DNA of 64,000 bases, from positions 62,001-126,000 of the forward strand of contig NW_021940918.1 in assembly GCF_004337985.1 (NCBI RefSeq), written 5' to 3'. This document shows positions 12,597 to 23,292 of the stretch, piece by piece. The translations under genes and the position numbers were made by a program. Below the pieces are notes generated by a model. The model was not told the origin of the DNA. It saw nothing but the letters and a program-made list of their open reading frames with translations, and searched no databases. This stretch comes from Pyricularia pennisetigena (lineage: Eukaryota > Ascomycota > Sordariomycetes > Magnaporthales > Pyriculariaceae). Within the stretch, counting starts at the first letter, position 1. Every line of letters starts with the position of its first letter.

Positions 12597-14957
12597 TCAA
12601 GCCAGCGAATCATGCGTATCACCAACAGGCGTTGGTGCTATGCGTCTCTTCTTTGGCTCTTGACTAGCCTCTTCCTTGTCGCTTTCACTGATCTCTCGCT
12701 TGACGCCGGAGGCAACGACAGTACTTGGGTTCGCCACAGAACTGCGTGGTGTCTCGGGAGGCGTCGTAATGGGCACACCGGTTACCTTGCCAGAGTTTGT
12801 CGCGGCTATGCCCGGCACAGTTCCCCCGATCAGTGTGGGTGCATTCAGTATCCCCGACCCCTGAGTAACAACAGAACACGTCGAGTTGGAACGTGCCGGG
12901 GAAGAGGGTCGCTGTCCCGCGGCTGCGAATGCTGGTGGAGACGGCGCGGCAAACGAGCTCGAAGCTGTCCGGTGATGCGACTGTGATGCATGAAATGGTG
13001 AAGGAGGCGCAGGTACGGTGGTGGGTGTAGGAGCCGGGGTGTTTTGGCTTGTTGTGGGAGTGACACTTTGTCTTGGTGGCAGCTCCCCAGTGTAGACCTG
13101 GCCGAGGTCCGAAGGCGAAAATGACAAGGTCGAGCAGAAACCATCAGAAGATGATATCAGGAGCGTTTGACCATCCTTGGACCTGCACCGCCAGACAGAT
13201 ACAAATGTCAGCAGGTGGAAAACTAATTGTCATGAGAATCAAGTTCACTCACCAGGCAAGATCAGTGAAAGTTGCACAATGCAGATTGCTGACTATACAT
13301 ATGGGGGTCATTTGTTGTGTGTCATAGAGCAGAACCGAATCCTGGGTCGCAACTGCGTATACCATTCTGTACGGCAGGGCGAAGGCGGGCTTCGGGCCAG
13401 GGCTGGCTGACGAGGCCTCGGGATTCAGTGGTTTACCGGCTACGCCTGCCGCTTCACCACCTGGCGGCGGTGGGGGATCCATGACGGAAGTTGCCGGAGA
13501 CGGCTTTGAGACTGGTTCGGGAAGGGAAGGAATAGGCTCTTCGGCTGATGAAGTATCAATGGTGATATGCCTAGTCGCAGGCGGTGATTGCCTCAAAGTG
13601 TATATGATTGGCGAACACCTCACGACGACAGATGGTTTTTTATGCCCTGGAAGATGACATATGGGCGGCTTATTGATTCCACCGCGCGAGTAGATGAAGA
13701 CAGTGTTTGTTACTTCATACGTTGGCTTGGCCCCTTCTACTTGGTGCTGTGTTTGATACTGACCCGCGGGTGTGATGAGAAGGCTGCCATCGGGGGTAAA
13801 AGTAAGTCTCCTGAAAAAAGACGTGAGTGTTTCGTTGTGGTAGAGACTGGCATTCTTCATGCCAAGACTAGCGCTGGGATGAGGTTTTGGTGATGGCTCC
13901 ATGGGCATTACTGCCGGCAAAGGCATTGAAGGGGCGGGCGATACGGAGCGTCTCGACGAAAAAGACGACCTCCTACTGTGACTGATCACGCTGGGCGGGT
14001 TCATTGGCAGGGCCATGGAGGTTGGTGTTCCAGGTGCAGAGGGCGCAGGTGACGAGGCAGTCACCGAGTCGAGAGCTGAGGCCTGGGACCGGTGTCCGAA
14101 CTCCGGGGGCGCCGGACTGTGAGAAGATATTCTTCTTGGTGGCAAATCTGTCTTCATGTGCCCGGCAATCTTTTGCGGCTTATCCTCGTGACCGCTCAGT
14201 GTGTATTTGCCATCTTTTGTCCTCAAAGCGTATATGTGAACCGAGCGATCTGACGACTGCGTGGCTATAAACTCGTCCAAAGGATCCCATGCCACGCCCT
14301 GGACGTAGTGGCTATGCTCGGCAATCTGCCGGACCAGCGCACCTGTCGCAGCACTGTATATACGAGCGACGTTGTCCATGCTCCCAATAATAAAATACTG
14401 GCTGTCGGGAGACCAAGCGAGATCATAAATCTCGGCGCCCGAGGATCGGCACATATTTTTGGTGCGCCATGTCTCCTTGTCCTCCAGACCTTCAGATCCA
14501 AAAGATGCTGGTAAGTGATTCTCAGCTGGTATCCACAGTATGATGTTTCCGTCGTCGCCGGCGGAGGCCAGCAGATCACCTGGAAGCTCAGCTAGGTCAG
14601 CACGGGGGTCTGGTGTGTGGCGTAAGAGAACGCCCATTCATAACTTGGTATTGTTCTCGGATCCGACCTTTTGGTGCCCAGCGGACAACATTTACTGCTT
14701 GCGTGTGCTTCTGAAGACTAGACAGATACTCGACCTTGCGGTCATCTCCGTCTGTTACAATCTTCCATATCTGGAATAAGGGAACTGTAAGTAAGAGCGA
14801 CAAGTAGAAAATGACCCTATACTGCAGGGCAACATACGCGGACATTGTTATCACCACCAGCTGTGGCCAAACGCCCCTTTCCAGTGGGTTCGAAATGAGA
14901 TGAATATATGGGGGCAGTCTGGTCGTGCCAGTTGATGATAAGAGGCGTGCTTTTCAT
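12597..14957 (-). CDS. CAC2: Chromatin assembly factor 1 subunit B (p60 / Cac2), WD40 protein
   Basis: Four exons, 14838-14957, 14668-14770, 13253-14579 and 12597-13182, give 711 residues starting MKSTPLIINWHDQTAPIYSS. Each junction restores a conserved stretch: NNVR/IWKIV, RWAPK/GDLLASAGDD and FTDLAW/SKDGQTLLISSSDG. The second intron uses an unusual GTCGGA donor. WD repeats occupy the N-terminal ~190 residues (GDDGNIILW, NVARIYS, SDRSVHIYAL). A low-complexity Ser/Pro insert follows, then further propeller blades (SLLITPAGQY, VYAVATQDSVLLYD), then a disordered Ser/Thr/Pro tail. In other eukaryotes p60 works with p150 and p48 to deposit H3-H4 behind replication forks. The N-terminal MKSTPxIxWH start is typical of the family. 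Identification is strong. Confidence 0.94.
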
Positions 14958-15654
14958 GGTAGGAGGTCGAGGTCGGGTCCTGGCGAGGGCGTCGACAGTC
15001 GAAAGTTATGGGGGCTTGCATCGACGAGGATTGCGGTTGATAGCTGCGAAGGCAGCCGGCATGGACTCTCAATACGTGCGATGGTGTTTATGGAATCGAA
15101 CTGTTAGGTTCTTTTTTTTCGGAGGTATGGTTCAGAGATATATGCGGTCATTTACGAATTGGCTCGGTCGGGTGATATCGAGAGCGAGGCTCAGATTTGA
15201 CTACATAGAATCAGATCGGGGGTGTTTCGGGCCAGAAGGAACTCGATTTGCGGTATAATTCAAGTATTTGGTTGACGGTGACGATGTTCTGGGTCCTGTT
15301 GGATGCCTACCCCAAAGAAGTCGTTTCATGGAGTTGAATTCAGGAGGAATTAATGTAGAAGCCGCCAGGATCCATGTCTTGGGACGTTTCTGGTGTGTGG
15401 TGTAGCTTGATGGCACCTAACCTGGCACGTCTGCTCCTGCCCTGGGCGGAAGGATAATGCGGCGCGTTGATAGGTTGCCCGTTTTCGCGAGAGGCGTGGG
15501 TGGAGTTCTTCATGCAGCAGCAGCTTTGCTCACCACCGTGCTTGCAGGTGATGGGGGTTTGAGTGGGGTCAGATGCCCAGCTATCCAATTTGAGCTTCGT
15601 AGCCCAGGTTCAAATTACTGTAAAACGGGTACCCTTCATTACCAGGAAGATAAG

Positions 15655-15765
15655 GTAAGCTAAGATACTAGGTACTAGACTAGGTATTAGGTACCCACCC
15701 ATCTAGGGTAGGTAAGCTACCAAGGCTACCTAGGTTGCGTGTAGCATGTAGGTAAGGTCAGTGAG
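15655..15765. repeat. Cluster of TAGGTA / TACCTA short words
   Basis: About 100 bp built from overlapping variants of TAGGTA, CTAGGTA, GGTACC and GGTAAG on both strands, without a fixed period. Similar smaller clusters occur at about 16260-16290, 17060-17078, 49040-49100 and 49205-49250, always outside coding exons. Confidence 0.6.
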
Positions 15766-17190
15766 CAATAATGTCGGTAGGTATCCAATGGATAATTAAT
15801 ACCTTTGTATTAGTCAACCAGTTCCGCCGAACGAGTTGTTGCAGCTGATAATCTATGATCTCTGGTTTCCTTTCTTTTTTATCCTCTTCTCTCTCTGTCT
15901 CTCTGTTTATTATGGCCCACCTTTCCCTCTTTTTCCGACTCACTCTGAAATCTTGTAATCAACTCAATACCCCGTGTCTCTCCATTTTAACTCAGTTCGA
16001 TACCTACTCTGAACCGTGAGTACTTATATACCTTACGCCCTAATGCAGGTAGGTGTGGTAGGTATCCATGCGGGGAACGCCATCTGCAGCTAAAGGTAGC
16101 CTGACGTCTTGCATGCTGATTGGGCAATCGGAGCAGTCGCTTCTGTGCTGACTGCAGATGGAAATGTGACCCAGTGCATACATTTCAAATCACTCACTTA
16201 CTCAACAAACTTTATGTATTACGTTGCCACCAGGGGTTTCCTTTCGTCTAGCACTCTTGATCAGTCCCATGTCGGTTGCTGGGTAGGGTAGGTATCACCC
16301 TGCACGGCCAGAGAATTCTTTGTACTTTTGAGATTGACAGCCCGAGGCAGGCTACAAAGATTAATGTACGCAGACAGTTCAAATTTGCTCTACCAAAGCG
16401 GTATACTAGAACAAACATTCATTTCCATCTAAGCATTACGGCTTTGCCGTCGGGCCCGCCTACCCGCAGGGACCGCCGACCCGTCCCCGTATCCCAACCC
16501 AAACATGGGGTGAGCTGTAATCACCTTCTCTTGATTTGTCGTCCAATCCCAGCAACTACAGCAATAGTAGTGCTGCTAACTACCTATCTACCTCCAGCAA
16601 GTACACATCAGTCTCCCTGTCATACCAATGTTACATCCCGTGCGAGTTAGCTGGCTAGCTAGCAAATAGCTAATAATTACTACCTATCAAAGATAAGGTA
16701 TGCGTCTCTACCCTGCAGTCTGGCTATCTTGAATTAGCCTAGTCGCGTTGTCTTTTCTCCCAAGTTCCCCGCTTCAACGATCGGCTCTGCGGTTTTACAG
16801 CCACATCACGTCCCTTTCAGATGAAGATTTTTATGTTTTTATTGTTTATATTTTTCTTTACGGGCTGGGATCATGACAATTGATTCGCCTTTTGTCTGTC
16901 ATTATTTCTCACCGCATGAGTCAAATTCGTTGCATGCAACAGTTTCGAACCTACTAAACCGGAGACTGATCGGGATAAATCTGAGCGAATAGCCGCCGAG
17001 AAACGGAGGATTCAAAGTTCGGTTCGTCGGCACAAGATGTTGCAGTTAACTATATAGAGATAGGTACCTACCTAGAGCAATTCAATCGAATATCTTTTCA
17101 TAGCCTCGACCATAGGAGCCTTGTTGGCCTTTCTATTTTGTATTATTTTGTTTTGCTTCTTGTCCATCTGCCCTGGCTCTCTCTCTCTCT

Positions 17191-17324
17191 CTTCCTCTCT
17201 CCCTCTTCTTCTCTCTTCCTATCTCCCTCTTCTTCTCTCTTCCTCTCTCCCTCTTCTTCTCTCTTCCTCTCTCCCTCTTCTTCTCTCTTCCTCTCTCCCT
17301 CTTCTTCTCTCTTCCTCCCTCTCC
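17191..17324. repeat. 24-bp CT-rich minisatellite
   Basis: Five tandem 24-bp copies of CTTCCTCTCTCCCTCTTCTT+CTCT run from 17191 to 17310, followed by a partial copy. Copy 2 has a single T-C-C-T-A change. Preceding CT dinucleotides extend it to about 17177. Being a multiple of three, it is open in all plus-strand frames, which produces spurious Ser/Leu/Pro open frames. Confidence 0.9.
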
Positions 17325-17645
17325 CGTGTTTTTTCCCCCTTCTGGTTGGTCATCCTTTGCGGGGGTGACTTCTCTTTGCCACTGTTGAAACTCGCTTGCC
17401 CGAGTGGGTTTTTTTTGGTGGTCACTAGAGTCCTTTTTTTTTCTTCCTTTTTTCCCTGTCCCTTTTTCTGAATTGTTACCTACCCATCAACCCAAAACCA
17501 AGCAGGCAATCCGGCCGACGGTTTCGGCAGTGACATTGGCAGCATATAGAGCATTCGCCTGGGCAACACATCCCATCTCTCTGGGCAGAACGAGTTAAAT
17601 CTGCCAACCAAGCTGAACACGGGAAAAGCTGTCCTCCCAAGTGTC

Positions 17646-20600
17646 ATGGACGGCGACTACCTTCGCCTCAGCGCAGGTGCTGGCCTGGGTCTTGTTGGAG
17701 TCGGATCCCTCCCCGCCGCACGTGCCCTCGTCAAGCGGGCATTCGCCAAGAAGCAGCCTCAGGACGAGATATATCAAGATGCTGATGGCAAGAGTACACC
17801 GGAAGCGCAGGCTAGGTTTTCGACCAAACATTCCAAGTTCCTGGTCATCTTCTTTGCTTCAATAGGCCTTGCCAGTTCACTGGCCGTCGGGGTCCTCGTG
17901 ACCCAGGGTCGTGGTGGTAGATACCTTTTTTTGGATTCATGGTTCAACGCCGGAGCCTGGGTAAATTCCTCCTTCTCCTTTTGCCTGAGCGGAAGTGCAG
18001 ATTTGCTTACACTGGTCGTGCTTACATGTTATTGAATAAAGGGATTCTTCCTAGTCCAAGCCATCGCCATAGCTTCAAGCAGAGAATGCACCCATGCATA
18101 CCGCCTTGGTATCTACTCATTCCTGGCTGCCATCGTGTTCTTCGCGAGTCTTGTCATCCAGACTACCCGCAATGTTGAATACATCATGCGGCGCGATGCA
18201 GTTCTTTTCTCATTTGGGATTTTCCAGATTTTCGCCATTCTGGCCCTAGCCCTTGCCAGCTTCTCGATAGAGCGCCGTCCGGACGTTTTTGATGAGGAAG
18301 GCAGGCTGGTGGATCGAATGTACACCGCCTCCGCCTTCAGCAGATTCAACTTCAACTGGCCCAACTACATTTTGAGCCTTGCACGCAAGCAAGGTGACCT
18401 TGAACACAAGGATCTGGGGCGTCCGAACCACTATGTGCGGGCAAAGGATGTTTTGGCAGACTGGAAGCGCCGCGGTTACACCAGCCGTCTCTGGCTCAGC
18501 ATCGCGCGTGCTCACGCTTCCGGCTTCGTTCTCCAGTGGGTCATGACATTCATAACATCGATACTCAACTTTGCACCCCAGTGGGTGATCCTGCAGCTAC
18601 TCCGCAACCTGGAAAGACGAGAACCTGGAACGCCGTACTCCCTGGACGTCTGGATGTGGGTATTCTGGCTTGGAGCGGCGATTGTCGTTCAGAACTGGGT
18701 CGAATCATACGTCTTTTGGCTCTCTTGGGTCGAGCTCACGATTCCCATCCGTTCCCAGCTGTCGGCCCTTGTGTTTGAAAAGGCGATGCGGCGAAAAGAC
18801 GTCAAGGGGACTGATAAAACGGACAAGGCAAAGGAGACCGACGCCGCAACTGCTGAGGAACAGGGAGAGGAGGACGAAGCTGAAGCACTAAAGAAGAGCA
18901 AGCAGGGAACCGTAAACCTGATCGGTGTCGATGCGTACCGTGTCGGAGACTTTGCCGCCTATCAGAACCTGTTCCCTGGTAGCTTGTTCAAGCTCATAGT
19001 CTCGCTGACCTTCCTCGTATCCTTACTGGGGTGGAAGCCGTTGTTAGCCGGCTTCTCGTCCATGATCGCCATCTTGCCAATCAACATCTATTTTTCCAAG
19101 GCCTATGCGGCCGCTCAAGATCGCTTGATGAAGGTCCGAGACGAGAAACTGGCTGTCGTCACTGAGGCGCTTCAGGGCATCCGACAAATTAAATTTTCGG
19201 CTCTCGAGCCAGAGTGGGAGAAGAAGGTGGGCAGCGTCAGGGCGAAGGAGCTCAGATGTCTCTGGGAGGTGTTGAAATCAGATACCGCTTTGCTTGGCTG
19301 CTGGGTGACCAGTCCAATTCTTCTGTCCGCCATATCGTTGGCTGTCTATGCCTACCTGAATGACGAACTCACCCCTTCGGTTGCTTTTGTCAGCCTTGGA
19401 GTGTTTAAAGCGCTCGAAATGACCCTCTCGGTGGTCCCAGAGCTCACGACAGATCTCGTCGACGCCTGGGTCTCCGTCAACAGGCTGGAGGAATATCTCA
19501 ATAGCCCAGATATTGAACAGATTGCGAAGGAATCTGATAACATCGCATTCGAAAACGCCTCGATTGCATGGCCCTCGGATGCCAAGCTCGACGAAGGCGA
19601 AAGGTTCGTTCTGCGTGATATCAACATCAATTTCCCGCGCGGCGAGCTGTCAGTCATCTCGGGGAAGACAGGTACTGGCAAGAGTCTTCTTCTGGCGGCG
19701 GTCCTTGGTGAGGTTGATGTACTGGCTGGAGATTTGTATCTTCCGCGTGCCCCTGCCCTACAAGACAGACACGACAGCAAAGCAAACAAGTCGAACTGGA
19801 TCATCCCCAACGCTATCGCCTATGTTGCACAGATCCCATGGATAGAGAACGCAAGTATAAAAGACAACATCCTCTTTGGGTTGCCTCTCGATGAGGATCG
19901 GTACGAGGAGACGATCGAAGTGTGCGCACTCAAGAAGGACCTCGAGATCCTTAGTGATGGCGAACACACCGAGATTGGTGCCAATGGTATCAACCTTAGC
20001 GGTGGACAAAAGTGGCGTGTCACTCTCGCCAGAGCCATGTACAGCAGGGCAGGAATCCTGGTGTTGGACGACATTTTCAGCGCAGTAGACGCCCATGTCG
20101 GCCGTCACATCTTCGAAAAGTGTCTCACAGGCAGGCTGGCAGAAGGCCGGACCCGCATCTTGGTGACGCATCATGTTGCTCTATGCGAGCCGAAGACGAA
20201 GTACATGGTCGAACTTGGTGATGGCAAGGTCCAATGTGCTGGAATGGTGGCTGAGCTACAACAAAACGGGGCTCTGGAGCAAATCAAGCGCCACGAGGAG
20301 CCACAGCAGGATGTCAATACCAACGCTACAAACACAGCGGTCAACTCCGATGGCTCGGAAGATGGGGAGGACGAGACTGAGGGAAATACCCTTAAGCGAG
20401 TCACATCAAAAGTGGTTGCCAAAAAGTTTGTAGAGGATGAGTCGCGGGAAAAGGGTGCTGTACGGAAAAAGATATACTCTGGATACCTCAAAGCCAGCGG
20501 CGGCTGGTTCTTCTGGATGCTGGCCCTTGCCATATTCTTCACAAACTCTTCCTTGAGCCTCATCAGATCATGGTGGCTCGAGCAGTGGACGGGTAGCGAT

Positions 20601-22505
20601 AAGGGCGTTAGCTCAAACGTCTTCTACGGTCTCGCCACGCCGAATATGGGACACTCGGGTCCTTCCCAGCCATCATATCCTTACCTTTTTGGCACGCCAC
20701 AGCAAACACTGCTAGAAGGGCCAGCAACAATGGGCTCCACGGTCGTTTCGCAACAAGCAGAGCACAGCGTGCAGTTCTATCTCGGCATATATGTCGTTTT
20801 GTCCATGTCGGCTGCCTTCGTTGGTACTCTAAGATTCTTCTACATCTTTACAGGGTCTGTAAGGGCGAGCCGTCTCCTTTTTCGGCAGATGAACTTTGCC
20901 ATCCTGCACGCGCCCCTGAGGTGGCTAGACACAGTGCCAGTCGGACGCATCTTGAACCGCTTTACGGCAGACTTCAATGTCATTGACTCGCAACTGGCCA
21001 ACTCGTTCACATTTGGCTTTGGCTCCTTCTTGGGACTCTGGACGGTAATCATTGCAGGCATGTTTGTGTCCCCACTGGTTGTGGTCTTCGCGCTTGCACT
21101 GCTCGTTGTCTGCGCCTATGTTGCGCTCCACTACCTGGCCGCCGCGCGGCCCGTCAAGAGGCTCGAGAGCAACGCCAAAAGCCCCGTCTTTGAGCAGTTC
21201 GGATCGGCTTTGACGGGCGTGGCGACTATCAGGGGGTTTGACAAGACACAGACGTACATTGAAAGAATATACAATCGTATAGACGACTATTCGACGGCCA
21301 CATGGCACTTGTGGCTGTTTAACCGCTGGATGGGCTGGCGTATGGTCTGCATTGGCAGCCTGTTTGCCGTTTTTGTTGCAGTCCTGATCCTGGCGTCAAA
21401 AGATATAGGCGCTTCCCTTGCCGGTTTTGCTCTGGCTTTCTCACTCGAGTTTGCAAACTCGATCATCTGGATGGTCCGGCTGTATGCAAACGTCGAGCTC
21501 AACATGAACGCAGCGGAGAGGATTATCGAATATACGGAGATTAAGACGGAGACTCTGGAAGGTGAGAGACCTCCCGCCGCCTGGCCGACAAACGGCAAGA
21601 TCGAGGTCGACTCTCTGGTCGTGGGATATGCACCTGATCTGCCTCCAGTGCTCAAGGGCTTGACTTTTACAGTCGAGGGCCGGCAGAGAATTGGTGTCGT
21701 CGGGAGAACGGGCGCCGGCAAGAGCAGCCTTACTCTGGCGCTATTTCGCTTCTTGGAAGCAACTGAGGGTAAGGTGATGATAGATGGGATAGACATTTCC
21801 ACTATCAGACTCCATGATCTCCGGTCTCGCCTGGCAATCATTCCACAGGTAAGTTGTTCTGGCAAATCACCAGGTAAACATGAAAACAAAATGCTGACAA
21901 GGGGTGTACAGGACCCTGTTCTTTTCTCGGGAACTGTCAGGTCGAACCTGGACCCATTCGATCACCACACAGACGCCGAGCTTCGTGAAAGCCTGCTACG
22001 GGTGCACCTGATATCTGAGGCGAGCGGTACTGTAACACCAGCCAACGCTGCTGCTGGCGAACATTCAAGTGGTGCCTCGACAACCAGCACTGGCAAGAAC
22101 TCCAACATCTTCGCCAACCTATCCTCGCCAATCTCGGAAGGTGGTCTGAATTTGAGCCAGGGGCAAAGGCAGCTACTCTGTCTAGCTCGCGCGATCGTGG
22201 CGCGTCCCAAGGTCATGGTGCTTGATGAGGCAACGTCGGCCGTTGACATGCACACGGATGCATTGATCCAGAGGAGCATCCGGGAGGAGTTTACAGATGC
22301 GACACTGGTTGTCATTGCCCATCGTTTGAGCACCATATCCGACTTTGATAAGATCCTCGTGCTGAGCGAGGGAGCGGTTTGTGAATACGGAACGCCAAAG
22401 GAGCTTTGGGAGAAGGGAAGTGAGGGAGTCTTTAGGGGTATGTGTGAGGAAAGTGGCGAGAGAGATAAACTGAAGGATATCGTGTTTGGGCAGAAGCCAA
22501 AATGA
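17646..22505 (+). CDS. Full-length ABCC (MRP/Ycf1-Ybt1 type) ABC transporter
   Basis: Exons 17646-17960, 18042-21848 and 21912-22505 give 1571 residues. The first intron (81 nt, acceptor AAAG) joins NAGAW to GFFLVQAIAI; the second (63 nt) joins IIPQ to DPVLFSGT. The layout is an N-terminal hydrophobic TMD0, then TMD1, NBD1, TMD2 and NBD2. NBD1 has Walker A GKTGTGKS (about 646), signature LSGGQ (about 757) and Walker B VLDDIFSAVD, with Asp in place of the usual catalytic Glu. NBD2 has GRTGAGKSS (about 1329), LSQGQ (about 1455) and VLDEATSAVD, a consensus site. This asymmetry is typical of ABCC proteins, which export glutathione conjugates, organic anions or bile-acid-like substrates at vacuolar or plasma membranes. 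The specific substrate cannot be read from sequence. A CT minisatellite lies about 320 nt upstream. Confidence 0.94.
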
Positions 22506-23292
22506 AGGTAGGAACGAGGTCTTGGCAGTAGAAGAGAATACGTGGTAAGATTGAGCATACGTACCCAGGCGTATAAGTTATAGACTGACCAGGGATTGAT
22601 TTTTCTATTGTAAGCATAAACACACAAATCTTTTTTTGTCTCGTTGCTTGGTTTTAATATTTGATTGCACGCAGAGCAAGTGGATCGAAAAGGATACAAA
22701 AATATTGCTAGAACCTTTCAGAAGTAACCAACATGAGCAAACAAAAGCTCGTAAAACAAAAAAAGCTCTATCTATGCTCGCAATTTAATGTCCTTTCCCT
22801 CGATGACGTCTGCGCGAGATCCACCGATGGAGGAGCACTGGATTGTGAAGAGTGGGGACCTTTGGAACAACGCGAGCCGGGGTGTGATGCACATCATTCA
22901 ACCCAGCAATTCATGCCAAGACAGAAGATACAAAACTATCAAGTCGACGACATTCGAACAATCAAGTCCTAAAATATTTCGGTCAATTGAAACCCGGAAG
23001 ATAGAATTTTCGATCAGTACAAAGCCGCTAGTTAGGAAAGCCGTGCAGACCCTGCAACAACCCAATCGACCCAGAATCGAAACGTCGGCTGTCGGACGAC
23101 CGACCTACGCCCGACACAGCGCTGCATCCAACACGCCTACCTTTGTACTCAGCCTCAATGGCCCTGCCGTAAAATACTGCTTACCCGCATGCCTTGCTTC
23201 CGGCGAACTCCGGGAACAAAACATTCAATACCCGAAGCAGCGTCAAGATAACTCGGCTGGGTCTGATCTTGGAACAGCAGAGGCTAGCCGTC
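22506..23292. other. Intergenic region between ABC transporter and DUF155 gene
   Basis: 3' region of the transporter and the promoter/leader of the next gene. A 170-codon ATG open frame (22788-23300) occupies most of it and overlaps the downstream start codon out of frame. It has no recognisable domain and is treated as probable leader sequence. Confidence 0.5.

Larger units (their letters stand above)
14958..17645. other. 2.7-kb divergent intergenic region, CAC2 / ABC transporter
   Basis: No gene supported. Notable contents are a cluster of TAGGTA/TACCTA words at about 15655-15760, further copies near 16040-16070 and 17060, and a CT-rich 24-bp minisatellite at 17191-17324. The CT tract probably forms part of the transporter promoter or leader. 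Confidence 0.6.

Noticed and set aside
17121..17471. 116-codon Ser/Leu/Pro frame
   Set aside because: Produced by the CT-rich 24-bp minisatellite, which is open in all plus frames; no ATG-led conserved domain.
20171..21889. Several minus-strand frames of 130-200 codons within the ABC transporter
   Set aside because: Antisense shadows of a conserved coding exon with intact ATPase motifs.
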